DNA of 64,000 nucleotides from assembly GCF_002355595.1 (NCBI RefSeq), contig NZ_AP017422.1, positions 4,774,001 to 4,838,000 of the forward strand, written 5' to 3'. This stretch comes from Filimonas lacunae (GTDB lineage Bacteria; Bacteroidota; Bacteroidia; Chitinophagales; Chitinophagaceae). Below, piece by piece: positions 8,682 through 18,394 of this stretch (positions within the stretch are counted from its first letter, which is position 1; each line of letters opens with the position of its first letter). The translations under genes were made by a program, and so were the position numbers. The notes beneath the pieces were generated by a model. The model did not search any database. It was not told the DNA's origin and saw only the letters and a program-made list of their open reading frames with translations.

Positions 8682-8707
8682 CGGATTTCGATGGCCGTCG
8701 AAATCCG
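8682..8707 (+). promoter_or_regulatory. perfect hairpin in the susC leader
   Basis: A 10-bp perfect inverted repeat (CGGATTTCGA and TCGAAATCCG) with a six-base loop (TGGCCG) lies between fecR and the chosen start of susC. No T-run follows, so it is not a typical terminator. It may be an mRNA processing or stabilising structure that sets susC/susD expression apart from sigma/fecR, or a protein binding site. Role inferred only from position. Confidence 0.5.
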
Positions 8708-8780
8708 CTGATTGTCTGCGTTTATGTCTTGCTGGTCAGGTATCGAAACTAAGTCGCAAAACAAAAAACTAAACAAAAGT

Positions 8781-11700
8781 ATGATTTTACGCGTACCAGG
8801 CAATGGTTTGCCCAAACCGTTGCTTACTAAACTGCTTAACATTATGAGGTTAACAGCCATTCTTCTTTTTGTAGCCTGCCTGCAGGTACATGCTGAAACC
8901 TTTTCACAAAAAGTAACCATTTCGGGCAATGCCCTGACATTGAAGCAATTTGTAGAAAAGGTAAAAGCGCAAACAGGACTGGCGTTTGTATTTGACAATG
9001 CTATTGCAGAAAGCACAAAAAACATTTCTGTGAATGTAAAAAATGCCGAGGTAACAGAAGTGTTGCAAACCTGTCTTGCAACGCAGGGCCTTACCTATAC
9101 TATTAAAAGCAACGTGGTAGTTATTACCCGGGCCGCTTCTTTTTTAAAGCCGGAGGCAGGCACCACAGTAGCGCCTCCCATAACAGTGAAAGGGCGGGTA
9201 ACCAATGATAAGCAATCACCTATACAGGGCGTTACTATCGTGGTAAAAGGCACCAAACGCACCCTCGTTACTAATGAAAAAGGCGAATTTGTGCTTACAG
9301 AAATAGAGAGTGATGCCACACTGGAGTTTTCTATGGCAGGCTTTAAGCAGCAGGAAATAAAGCTATCGCCTGCTAAAACCTACCTGGAAATAATGCTGTT
9401 GGAAGATCAGGCCAATCTCACCGATGTAGTAGTAACCGGTTTTCAGAAAATTGACCGTAAAAAGTTTACCGGTGCAGCCGTAACTATTAAAGCAGAAGAT
9501 GTAAAAATAGATGGAGTTATAGATGTAAGCCGTATGCTGGAAGGCCGCGCTGCCGGCGTATCTGTACAAAACGTTTCGGGAACATTTGGAGCCGCGCCCA
9601 AAGTGCGTGTAAGAGGCGCTACTTCTATTACCGGTGATAACAAACCACTATGGGTAGTGGATGGAGTGGTACTGGAAGATATCGTAAATATCTCTAACGA
9701 TCAGCTATCCACCGGCGACCCCAGCACCATGCTAGGTTCGGCAGTGGCAGGCCTCAACGCCAATGATATTGAAACCTTTGACATATTGAAAGATGCCGCT
9801 GCCGCTGCCTTATATGGTGCAAGGGCCATGAATGGGGTAATTGTAATTACCACTAAACGTGGTAAGGCAGGTAAGCCCGCAATCGCCTACACAGGCAACT
9901 TTGGCGTGCAGCTGAAACCCTCTTATGCTAACTACGATATCATGAACTCTGCCGACCAGATGTCGGTATATGCAGAAATGGAACGTAAAGGCAGCATGAA
10001 TTATTCTGAGCTTAAAAATGCAGCCAACACCGGTGTATTTGGCAGGCTGGCACAATGGATGGCTACTTACGATACCACCACAGGTTTTAAAGCCATTAAC
10101 TATCAGCCACAAAGACAAGCCTTTCTGATGAAGTATGCCAATGCTAATACTAACTGGTTTGATATTCTTTTTCGCAATTCGTTAACGCAGGAACACACCT
10201 TAACTGTATCCAGCGGTACCGATAAAGCACAGAGCTATTTCTCGGCCAGCTTTTATAAAGACAATGGCTGGACACTGGCAGATAATGTAAAGCGTTACAC
10301 CTTTAACTCACGTAATACTTATGTGGCATCAGACAGAATAACCTTCGGCTTTATTGCCTCTGGTTCTGCCCGCCAGCAAACGGCACCGGGTACAGAAAGC
10401 CGGGTAGCCAACCCGGTAGAAGGCTCGTACGACCGTAACTTTGATATTAACCCGTTCAGCTACGCATTAAATACCAGCCGGGTGTTAACTGCCTTTGACG
10501 ACAAGGGCAACCTGGATTATTTCACACGTGACTACGCTCCTTTTAATATCATTAATGAAACACGTACCAACAACATTAAGCTGGGGGTGTACGAAGCCAA
10601 ACTGCAAGGCGATTTCAGTGTTAAAATCAGCAAGAACTTTAAGTATGATTTTGTAGGCGCCGTACGCTATGCCAAAACATCTGAAGAGCATAATGTACTG
10701 GAATCATCCAACCAGGCCCAGGCCTATCGTGCCGGCGTGTCACCCATACCTAACTCTATTATTCAACAGGCCAACCGTTTTTTATATACAGACCCTAATA
10801 ACCCTACTGCATATCCTATTTCTGTATTGCCTTATGGTGGTTTTTACAACAGAACAGAACGTCAGTTGCTAAACTATACTATCCGCAATATGATTACCTA
10901 TAACATGTCTACCGCCAATAAAGAGCACCAGCTGGTAGCGCTGGCAGGACAGGAAATTAAATCGGCCGACAGGCAAACCAGCAACAACGTAGGTGTAGGT
11001 TACCAATGGCAAAATGGTGGCGTGCCTTATATCCAGTATCAGTTTCTGAAAAAGATGCTGGAAGGCAATCAGTCGTATTATGGTATGAGCAATAGCTACG
11101 ACCGCTTTGCTGCCTTCTTTGCCAATGCCACATACACTTTCAAAAACAGGTATACAGTGGCTGGTACCGTACGGGAAGACGGATCGAACAGATTGGGTAA
11201 TTCGCCACAAGCACGCTGGCTGCCCACCTGGACTGTTTCAGGCGTATGGAATGTGGACCAGGAAGATTTCATCAGGAATAAAATCACCATCAGTCACCTG
11301 ATGCTGAAAAGTAGTTATGGTCTTAACGCCAACATCGGTGAGGCCACTAACACTACCGCTATTCTTACCACTGAAATTACCAAACGTAATTACCTCAGCG
11401 ATCAGCAAACTGCTATCGCCATCAAAAACCTGCAAAACAGTGATCTTACCTGGGAAAAGAAATATGAGTTTAATATAGGTACAGACATTGGATTGTTTAA
11501 AGAAAGGCTGGGCGTTGTGTTTGATTTTTATAACAGGCGCAGCTTTGATCTGATAGCCCTGGTAAAAACAGCAGGTATTGGTGGTGAAACCTTTAAAGCA
11601 GCCAATTACGCCGATATGAAATCGCACGGTTTTGAATTCTCTGTCAGCGGTAAAATACTTACCGGCAAAACCGTTAGCTGGAACAGTACATTCATTTTCG

Positions 11701-12458
11701 GATATAACACCACCCGCATTACCAACGCCAAAAACACCCCTATGATCTTTGACCTGGTAGTGCCGGAAGGCGGCGCCAAAGAAGGTTATGCGGCCCGCGG
11801 CCTGTTTTCTATTAAAAACGCCGGCTTAGATCCTTATAACGGTACGCCTTTATTCTTTAACGATTCCGGTACTGTAAGCAACGGCGTGTATTTACAAAGC
11901 CAGAATACCCAATACCTGAAATACGAAGGCTCTATAGATCCTACTATAACAGGCGGTTTCAGCAACACCTTTCGTTACAAACAACTTTCGCTGAACGTGC
12001 TGCTTACCTATCAGGCCGGTAATAAAATACGTTTAACGCCTGCTTTCAAAACCAAATACAGCGACCTAGATGCTATGAGCAACCAGTTTAAAGGAAGATG
12101 GTCATTACCAGGCGACGACCTGCTTACCAACGTGCCTTCTATTGCCGATCCGTATACGGCATCAGCCCTCAGTAATGCCAGTGCTTATCCTTATAATAAT
12201 TACAACTACTCTTCGGCAAGAGTGGTAGACGGAGGTTTTATACGCATGAAAGCAATATCGCTGTCGTATGCACTGCCCGCCAGATTGGTAACACGCATGG
12301 GCTTAAAAACAATGTCGCTGTCAGCAGTAGGCAATAACCTGTGGTTGATTTATTCCGATAAAGACCTCCGCGGTCAGGACCCGGAGTTTTTCAATTCAGG
12401 TGGTGTGGCTATGCCTATCAACAAGCAGGTAACATTTTCTTTAAAAGTAGGACTCTAA
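8781..12458 (+). CDS. SusC/RagA-family TonB-linked outer-membrane transporter with STN domain
   Basis: This outer-membrane TonB-dependent transporter has about 1,225 residues. The start chosen is the ATG at 8781; the open frame upstream to 8712 includes the leader hairpin region only partly and lacks family features. A signal peptide (LLNIMRLTAILLFVACLQVHA) comes first. An STN domain (about residues 50-120; NISVNVKNAEVTEVLQTCL) marks it as a signalling transducer able to talk to FecR. A carboxypeptidase-regulatory-like domain (VKGRVTNDKQSPIQGVTIVV) follows, then the plug (ARVTVTSITG-like region with VRVRGATSITGDNKPLWVVD) and a long beta-barrel. The protein ends in NKQVTFSLKVGL. It works with the adjacent SusD as a lid-and-barrel importer. 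No polysaccharide enzymes are adjacent, so the cargo may not be a glycan. Confidence 0.95.
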   Translation: MILRVPGNGLPKPLLTKLLNIMRLTAILLFVACLQVHAETFSQKVTISGNALTLKQFVEKVKAQTGLAFVFDNAIAESTKNISVNVKNAEVTEVLQTCLATQGLTYTIKSNVVVITRAASFLKPEAGTTVAPPITVKGRVTNDKQSPIQGVTIVVKGTKRTLVTNEKGEFVLTEIESDATLEFSMAGFKQQEIKLSPAKTYLEIMLLEDQANLTDVVVTGFQKIDRKKFTGAAVTIKAEDVKIDGVIDVSRMLEGRAAGVSVQNVSGTFGAAPKVRVRGATSITGDNKPLWVVDGVVLEDIVNISNDQLSTGDPSTMLGSAVAGLNANDIETFDILKDAAAAALYGARAMNGVIVITTKRGKAGKPAIAYTGNFGVQLKPSYANYDIMNSADQMSVYAEMERKGSMNYSELKNAANTGVFGRLAQWMATYDTTTGFKAINYQPQRQAFLMKYANANTNWFDILFRNSLTQEHTLTVSSGTDKAQSYFSASFYKDNGWTLADNVKRYTFNSRNTYVASDRITFGFIASGSARQQTAPGTESRVANPVEGSYDRNFDINPFSYALNTSRVLTAFDDKGNLDYFTRDYAPFNIINETRTNNIKLGVYEAKLQGDFSVKISKNFKYDFVGAVRYAKTSEEHNVLESSNQAQAYRAGVSPIPNSIIQQANRFLYTDPNNPTAYPISVLPYGGFYNRTERQLLNYTIRNMITYNMSTANKEHQLVALAGQEIKSADRQTSNNVGVGYQWQNGGVPYIQYQFLKKMLEGNQSYYGMSNSYDRFAAFFANATYTFKNRYTVAGTVREDGSNRLGNSPQARWLPTWTVSGVWNVDQEDFIRNKITISHLMLKSSYGLNANIGEATNTTAILTTEITKRNYLSDQQTAIAIKNLQNSDLTWEKKYEFNIGTDIGLFKERLGVVFDFYNRRSFDLIALVKTAGIGGETFKAANYADMKSHGFEFSVSGKILTGKTVSWNSTFIFGYNTTRITNAKNTPMIFDLVVPEGGAKEGYAARGLFSIKNAGLDPYNGTPLFFNDSGTVSNGVYLQSQNTQYLKYEGSIDPTITGGFSNTFRYKQLSLNVLLTYQAGNKIRLTPAFKTKYSDLDAMSNQFKGRWSLPGDDLLTNVPSIADPYTASALSNASAYPYNNYNYSSARVVDGGFIRMKAISLSYALPARLVTRMGLKTMSLSAVGNNLWLIYSDKDLRGQDPEFFNSGGVAMPINKQVTFSLKVGL

Positions 12459-12475
12459 CGTTAAATGATGTATCA

Positions 12476-14041
12476 ATGAAAAAAATATCCTTTTATATAA
12501 CTATGGGTTTACTGGTTGCAGCAACTACGGGATGTAACCGGTATTTAGATAAACTACCGGATAACAGAACCGTGATTGCCACCCCCGAACAGGTAACACA
12601 ATTACTCACTACCGCTTATCCGCGTGCCAATTATATTACTTTTTGTGAAGCGATGACGGATAATGCAGAAGACAAAAAAAGTCCCACTTCCGACCTGCAG
12701 AACATGCAGCCGTATAAGTACCAGGACGTACAGTCTACTTTTACCGATTCGCCGGAGTTTTATTTCCATGCCTGCTACACAGCTATCGCTGCTGCTAACC
12801 AGGCACTGGAATATTGTAATGGACCCGATTCGCTCAGCTACCGCGCACAAAAAGGAGAAGCACTGGTATGCAGGGCTTATGCACACTTTATGCTTACGCT
12901 ACTGTTTGCTAAAAACTACGATCCTTCCACTGCCTCCGGCGATCCTGGTGTACCCTATGTTACTACAGTAGAAAAAAATGTATGGGTCAATTATAGCCGT
13001 GGCACTGTCCAGAAAGATTATGATATGATTGAACGGGACCTGGTGGCTGGCATACCATTGCTGCAAGACAAAATATATGGCGATGCTCCTAAGTTTCATT
13101 TTACACAGGTAGCGGCCAATGCTTTTGCTGCACGGTTTTATCTGTTTAAACGGGATTACGCAAAGGTGGTGGATTATACTACAGCCATACTGGGTCCTGT
13201 TACCATTACAGCCAATACCGTAAACACTACCGTAGCAAACATGCTGCGTAACTGGAACGGCACTTCCACCACTACAATACCTCCCGGCTACAGCGCCAGC
13301 ACATTAGGCTATTACGGGTTGCAGGCATTGTATACCCAGGCATCCGAACCTTCCAACTTACTGTTGCAGGAAACCGAAAGCAACTGGGGCACCAAATTCC
13401 CTGCCTACCGTTTTGGACTGGGCATTACTGTATATGCCTTATTCAGCGGAACACTACCCACGCCAGCCAACACTTCTACCTCTTCGCCTTTAAGCGTAGG
13501 TTACTGGATGTATGGTTCTGATCCGCAGGTATATAATCAGCCTAAGTTCTGGGACAACTTTATACCCAATGGACTTAACTCTTCTGTAGGTACTTACTAC
13601 AATGTAATTCCGCTGTTAAGCATGGAAGAAGTATTGCTTAACAGGGCAGAAGCTTTAACCAGGCTGGGCCAGCTGGTACCGGCATTAAACGATTTACAAA
13701 CCTGGACCAGTAAAAATGTAATAAGCTACAGCGCCACTACCAACCGGTTAACGGCTGCTAATATGGCTAATGCACAATGCAACTTAGTTCCGGCCGATGG
13801 CAGTGCAGCTGTACCTGTTACCGATTCGCTCAATCTTATGTTGAACACCTGCCTGTATTTTAAACGTGCTTCTTACTTGTTTGAAGGCTTACGCTGGTTT
13901 GATATTAAACGCCTGAATATTCCTGTTACCCATAAAACCAATGATGGCTTTACTACAGTGCTGGTACCGGATGATAAAAGAAGATTATTGCAGCTACCAC
14001 AGGAAGTACAGCAAGCAGGCCTGGCTTTAAACCCACGTTAA
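12476..14041 (+). CDS. SusD/RagB-family surface lipoprotein
   Basis: This 521-residue lipoprotein captures substrate at the cell surface and caps the SusC barrel. It has a signal peptide ending in a lipobox (AATTGC, Cys about residue 20) and then NRYLDKLPDN, the usual SusD opening. TPR-like helices form the core (GEALVCRAYAHFMLTLLFAK), and the C-terminal SusD domain contains LLSMEEVLLNRAEALTRLG and FEGLRWFDIKRLNIPV. It starts 17 bp after susC and is surely co-transcribed. The binding specificity cannot be predicted from these motifs. Confidence 0.95.
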   Translation: MKKISFYITMGLLVAATTGCNRYLDKLPDNRTVIATPEQVTQLLTTAYPRANYITFCEAMTDNAEDKKSPTSDLQNMQPYKYQDVQSTFTDSPEFYFHACYTAIAAANQALEYCNGPDSLSYRAQKGEALVCRAYAHFMLTLLFAKNYDPSTASGDPGVPYVTTVEKNVWVNYSRGTVQKDYDMIERDLVAGIPLLQDKIYGDAPKFHFTQVAANAFAARFYLFKRDYAKVVDYTTAILGPVTITANTVNTTVANMLRNWNGTSTTTIPPGYSASTLGYYGLQALYTQASEPSNLLLQETESNWGTKFPAYRFGLGITVYALFSGTLPTPANTSTSSPLSVGYWMYGSDPQVYNQPKFWDNFIPNGLNSSVGTYYNVIPLLSMEEVLLNRAEALTRLGQLVPALNDLQTWTSKNVISYSATTNRLTAANMANAQCNLVPADGSAAVPVTDSLNLMLNTCLYFKRASYLFEGLRWFDIKRLNIPVTHKTNDGFTTVLVPDDKRRLLQLPQEVQQAGLALNPR

Positions 14042-14059
14042 CTGATAAAACAATTACAA

Positions 14060-14941
14060 ATGAAAGCATTGAATTCAATCATACTCAGCGTTCTTTTTGC
14101 TACTGTAGCCATGGTATCGTGCAAAAAAGAAAAGCCATTGAACTTAACCACTCCCCCTCCGGGCTTGGGTGGCGATCCGGTAGATATTGTAAACAATCCT
14201 ATTGACAAATGGATTTACGATAGCCTTACCGTGCCTTACAACATATCTGTAAAGTATAAGTTTGAACCCTGGGAAGTAGCCATTGACCGTACACTGATAC
14301 CGCCAGACACCAGCAAAATTATCCCGCAACTGTCTGCTATCAACAACATCTGCTGGCAACCTTACACCGACCAAACCGGTAGCAAAACCTTTGTAGCAAA
14401 GTACTCGCCTAAGAACTTTGTGCTGGTAGGCAGCTGGCAGTACGATTACAACGGAACCATTACATTAGGCCAAGCAGAAGGTGGCAGTAAAATTTCTTTA
14501 TTCGGTCTAAACTTTTTTAGCAGACTGAAAAAAGATTCTGCCATTGTAAAGCAGGGCGTACATACCATACACCACGAGTTTGCTCACATTCTTCATCAGA
14601 ATGTAATGTACCCTGCCGATTACAAAAGCATTACCGGCGGTTACACTGCCACCTGGTTTAACACCACTGATGCGGCCGCCCGTAAGCTCGGCTTTATTAC
14701 CGCTTACTCTATGGCTGGTCCGGATGAAGACTTTGTAGAAATGATAGCAGTACTGTTAACAGAAGGCCCTGGTGGTTATGCCACTATGTTAAAAGATGCA
14801 GGTGCTGCAACCAGTGTAGGCTACTTAGCGATAAAAGCCAAAGAAGCTAAAGTGGTTAATTACTTTAAAACTATCTGGGGCATTGATTTCTATGCGCTGC
14901 AAACCAAAACCAGGGCAGCATTTGTAGGATTCCTGCAATAG
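14060..14941 (+). CDS. substrate-import-associated zinc metallohydrolase lipoprotein
   Basis: This 293-residue lipoprotein has a lipobox (AMVSC, Cys about residue 21) and a gluzincin-like zinc motif HEFAHILHQ (HExxH, about residues 173-182). A downstream Glu in the segment PDEDFVEMIAVLLTEGP is a candidate third ligand. This matches the Bacteroidota family of HExxH lipoproteins that sit directly after SusC/SusD pairs. It presumably cuts a peptide or peptide-like substrate at the surface before or during uptake. It lies 18 bp after susD. The natural substrate of the family is, to my knowledge, not established. Confidence 0.88.
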   Translation: MKALNSIILSVLFATVAMVSCKKEKPLNLTTPPPGLGGDPVDIVNNPIDKWIYDSLTVPYNISVKYKFEPWEVAIDRTLIPPDTSKIIPQLSAINNICWQPYTDQTGSKTFVAKYSPKNFVLVGSWQYDYNGTITLGQAEGGSKISLFGLNFFSRLKKDSAIVKQGVHTIHHEFAHILHQNVMYPADYKSITGGYTATWFNTTDAAARKLGFITAYSMAGPDEDFVEMIAVLLTEGPGGYATMLKDAGAATSVGYLAIKAKEAKVVNYFKTIWGIDFYALQTKTRAAFVGFLQ

Positions 14942-14966
14942 CATCATTCACTCTAAAACGTTACGT

Positions 14967-16340
14967 ATGAAGAAACTCATTAACATATATACGCTATTTC
15001 TACTGACGGTGGCGATAGCATCCGGTTGTAAAAAATCGAAAGATGACAATATCAACGGTATCCCTACCGATCAGCGGCTGTCTGCTGCACTGGCAAAATA
15101 CAAGGCTAAATTACTCAGTGGCACAGATGGCTGGGTTTTACAGGTTACGCCTGCCGGCTTAAAAGACCAGTTCGGCCTTTCCATCTCCCCCTTCTCTTAT
15201 TATGTGCTTTTTACAGATTCCTCTGCCTGCACTCAACTGGCCGACTGGGACACTACCTCTGTAAAAACACCTCAGCAATCTACCTATAGTATTCGTTTAT
15301 ATCAACGTCCCACCCTTTCGTTTGATAACTACAGTTATGTAGCCAAAGCCAGCGATCCAGGCGATGCCAACGGTCCTGTATACGCTTCTGAAGGTGGTGG
15401 TTACGCATGGGGGTCGGATTTTGAATTTGCATTTGCCGACAACATAGATGCTGATAAACTGGGAGATACCATAAATCTCAAGGGCATCTTTAACAAAAGT
15501 CCGGCAGTGTTAATCAAAGCCACCAAAGCCCAGCACGATTCTGCATTTGCGGGCGCCTGGGCACGTTCTAAAAGTAATTTTGCTTCTATTAACAAAATCC
15601 TTACCTATTGGAAAAGGCTAACCGTAAATGGTATCACTTATGAAGTAATACTGGACGAAGCAGGCCGTACTTTTACTTTTAAATGGTTTGACGATACCCT
15701 GCATACACAGGCAATACCTTACCTGTATAACCTGGATGGCAGCGCATCTTTAGTGCAGGCATTTACCAATGGCAGCACTACTATCACCGGCTTCAACAAT
15801 GTAAGCTACGATGGCACCAATGCCAATGTAACAATCGGGGGCATTAACCAGGCCACCGCCATTACTCCTGCCACTTCGGCAATAAAACTGGACAGTGCAG
15901 CACCCAAAGCATGGTACAACCAGATGAATATTAATTTCAATGGTAAATGGGCATCCGATAAAGCATATCATGCTACCGGCATTGACGATTCGTGCAAAAT
16001 CACTGCTATTGCCAGCTACCAGGCCTACTGGTATGCAGGTGCAGGCGTGTTTGGTACCGGCTCAGAAGGCACCTGTGTATTGGCTAATAATGCTCTGGTA
16101 GGCACTTATAGTTTTTCTACCACCACTTTCCCGGCCAATACAGGACGTATCCGTTTTATGCGCAAATCTATAAGCGGCACCAATGCAGCTATAGTGGCGG
16201 GCGCTACCATGCTTTATGGGGGCACTACCAACAACAGCAGCTTCCGGGAATGGTACCTGGTTCCAATAGATGTAGAAAAAAATATTTATGATATGGTACG
16301 CTATCCGGATGCCAAGGCCTGGATACGCTGGCACCCATAG
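14967..16340 (+). CDS. DUF4302-family lipoprotein
   Basis: This 457-residue lipoprotein has a signal peptide and a lipobox (AIASGC, Cys about residue 21). The N-terminal half has the features I associate with DUF4302 (a short helix with LSAALAKYKAKLLSGTDGW, followed by beta-rich sequence, GSDFEFAF and LKGIFNKSP). The C-terminal half is also beta-rich and unassigned. Proteins of this type are repeatedly found last in SusC-SusD-metallohydrolase operons, and here it is 25 bp after the metallohydrolase gene. It is probably a surface accessory or binding protein. No catalytic motif is seen. A terminator follows. Confidence 0.78.
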   Translation: MKKLINIYTLFLLTVAIASGCKKSKDDNINGIPTDQRLSAALAKYKAKLLSGTDGWVLQVTPAGLKDQFGLSISPFSYYVLFTDSSACTQLADWDTTSVKTPQQSTYSIRLYQRPTLSFDNYSYVAKASDPGDANGPVYASEGGGYAWGSDFEFAFADNIDADKLGDTINLKGIFNKSPAVLIKATKAQHDSAFAGAWARSKSNFASINKILTYWKRLTVNGITYEVILDEAGRTFTFKWFDDTLHTQAIPYLYNLDGSASLVQAFTNGSTTITGFNNVSYDGTNANVTIGGINQATAITPATSAIKLDSAAPKAWYNQMNINFNGKWASDKAYHATGIDDSCKITAIASYQAYWYAGAGVFGTGSEGTCVLANNALVGTYSFSTTTFPANTGRIRFMRKSISGTNAAIVAGATMLYGGTTNNSSFREWYLVPIDVEKNIYDMVRYPDAKAWIRWHP

Positions 16341-16363
16341 TGCCCCCTTTTCCTTTAAATATC

Positions 16364-16396
16364 AAAGGCTGTATCCTTTACCAGGTACAGCCTTTT
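16364..16396. terminator. bidirectional terminator between convergent genes
   Basis: The arms AAAGGCTGTA and TACAGCCTTT form a perfect 10-bp stem around a 12-base loop. T residues flank it on the plus strand and A residues on the other side, so it can end both the uptake operon (plus) and glgB (minus). Confidence 0.85.
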
Positions 16397-16423
16397 ACTT
16401 TATATCAATTATTTTATAAACGA

Positions 16424-18376
16424 TTATGCAAGCACTACCCCGCCTAACGCAGGCAAATGTACCGTTAAGCGGTACGTATCCGTAGCTTCATCTACCAGTT
16501 CAGACTTTACTTGCGGGTTATATACATCCCCCGTACCCCAGAAGGAGATTTCGTTGCTATTGAATATCTCTTTCCATTGGTGCTTCTTACCTTTCACATA
16601 CACCTGCCAGTCTTGTCTCACTACAGGCGTCATATTCAACAGCACCAGCACATCTTCATCGGCCTTGTTGCCTTTGCGTTTATATACAACAACCGATTCT
16701 GCACGGTGATTAAGATCTACCCATTCAAAACCGCCCTCTTCAAACTGCTTCGTATATAAAGCAGGTGTATTGCGATATAGCTCATTCAGCTTTTGAATGC
16801 AATATTTCAGGCCTGAGTGGCTTGGGTGTTGTAGTAATTCCCATTGCAGTTCCGACTTGTAGTTCCATTCGCTGGTAGCTCCAAACTCGTTGCCCATAAA
16901 CAACAGCTTGGCGCCAGGATGGGTAAACATATAGGTATATAACAACCGCAGGTTGGCGAATTTCTGCCAGTCATCTCCCGGCATTTTGTACAGCATAGGA
17001 CTTTTACCATGCACCACTTCATCGTGGCTCAGGGGCAGCATAAAGTTTTCGTCAAAGAAATACATCATGCTAAACGATAACTGATCCTGTTTAAACTGCC
17101 GGCCGTAAGGGTCGGTTTTAAAGTAGTTCAGGGTATCGTGCATCCAGCCCATCATCCACTTCATGCCAAAGCCCAGGCCATCCATAAAAGTAGGCTTGCT
17201 AATGCCCGGCCAATCGCTGGCTTCTTCCGCAATGGTTTGCACATCCGGGAAATCGCGGTATAATGTTTCGTTGAGATTTTTAATAAAATGAATGGCTTCT
17301 ATATTGCCATTGCCACCATACACATTCGGCTCCCACTCTCCTTCCTTACGACTGTAATCGAGACGCAGCATAGACGACACCGCATCTACCCGCAAGCCAT
17401 CTGCATGAAAATGTTCGCACCAGAAACGGGCGTTGCTGATTAAAAAGCTTTTTACTTCACCCCGTGCATAGTTGAATATATAAGAGTTCCAGTCTGGATG
17501 ATACCCCTTGCGCATATCGGCATACTCGTAGGTATGGGTACCATCAAACTTAAACAGTCCATGACTATCATATGGAAAATGCGAAGGCACCCAATCGAGA
17601 ATTACGCCAATGCCTGCCTGATGCAGGGCGTCTACCATGGCCATAAAATCCTGCGGGTTGCCAAAGCGTGAAGTGGCGGCATAAAACCCGGTACCCTGGT
17701 AGCCCCAGCTTCCGTCGAAAGGATGTTCCATTACCGGCATTAGCTCCACATGCGTAAAGCCCATTTCTTTCAGGTAAGGCACCAACCGTTCGGTTATTTG
17801 TGCGTAGCTGTTATAGCTTTCTTCATTGTGTTTATCCGGACGCATCCAGCTGGCCAGGTGCATTTCATATACCGACCAGGGCGCATCTAAAGCATTGTTC
17901 TTTTTACGGTTTTGCATCCACTCATTATCTTCCCACTCATAATCCAGTCCCCAGGCTATAGAAGCTGTTAACGGACGCTTTTCCCAGAAATGTGCAAAGG
18001 GATCACCTTTATCTATCTGCACACCCTCATAACCGTGAATATGATATTTATAGGATTCGCCTGCTGTTATATGCGGGATAAACCCTTCCCATATACCCGA
18101 ATTATCCAGCCGCACAAACAGCGGATGTTCTTCTTTATTCCAATGATTGAAATTGCCCATTACCGTAACCCTTGTGGCATTGGGCGCCCACACTGCAAAA
18201 TAGGTTCCGGGTACATTTAGTACAGTCAACTGTTTGTTGCCAAACACTTTATACAAAGTATAGTGTGTACCCTGCTGAAAATTGCGGATGTCTTCATCCG
18301 TAAACAACGAGTAGTTCCATACCGTACGCGTACTATCTACAAAGTGACGTTCTTCATATTGTTGTTGGGCTGTCAT
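16424..18376 (-). CDS. glgB: 1,4-alpha-glucan branching enzyme
   Basis: This 650-residue GH13 enzyme introduces alpha-1,6 branches into glycogen. An N-terminal CBM48-like domain (YFAVWAPNATRVTVMGNFNHW, about residues 60-80) comes first, then the TIM barrel. Catalytic regions are visible: ADGLRVDAVSSMLRLDYSRK with the nucleophile Asp, QTIAEEASDWPG with the acid/base Glu, and LPLSHDEVVHGKSPM with the third acid. The C-terminal beta domain ends at the stop near 16424. It starts 18 bp after the ABC-F gene and is likely in one transcript with it. No glgA, glgC or glgP is in the window, so this gene is apart from the rest of the glycogen pathway. Confidence 0.97.
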   Translation of the reverse strand: MTAQQQYEERHFVDSTRTVWNYSLFTDEDIRNFQQGTHYTLYKVFGNKQLTVLNVPGTYFAVWAPNATRVTVMGNFNHWNKEEHPLFVRLDNSGIWEGFIPHITAGESYKYHIHGYEGVQIDKGDPFAHFWEKRPLTASIAWGLDYEWEDNEWMQNRKKNNALDAPWSVYEMHLASWMRPDKHNEESYNSYAQITERLVPYLKEMGFTHVELMPVMEHPFDGSWGYQGTGFYAATSRFGNPQDFMAMVDALHQAGIGVILDWVPSHFPYDSHGLFKFDGTHTYEYADMRKGYHPDWNSYIFNYARGEVKSFLISNARFWCEHFHADGLRVDAVSSMLRLDYSRKEGEWEPNVYGGNGNIEAIHFIKNLNETLYRDFPDVQTIAEEASDWPGISKPTFMDGLGFGMKWMMGWMHDTLNYFKTDPYGRQFKQDQLSFSMMYFFDENFMLPLSHDEVVHGKSPMLYKMPGDDWQKFANLRLLYTYMFTHPGAKLLFMGNEFGATSEWNYKSELQWELLQHPSHSGLKYCIQKLNELYRNTPALYTKQFEEGGFEWVDLNHRAESVVVYKRKGNKADEDVLVLLNMTPVVRQDWQVYVKGKKHQWKEIFNSNEISFWGTGDVYNPQVKSELVDEATDTYRLTVHLPALGGVVLA

Positions 18377-18394
18377 GATGGTTGTTAAGTTACA

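Noticed and set aside
12476-16340. Classical polysaccharide utilisation locus
   Set aside because: SusC and SusD alone do not make one; no glycoside hydrolase, lyase, esterase or sulfatase is in the operon, while a metallopeptidase is.
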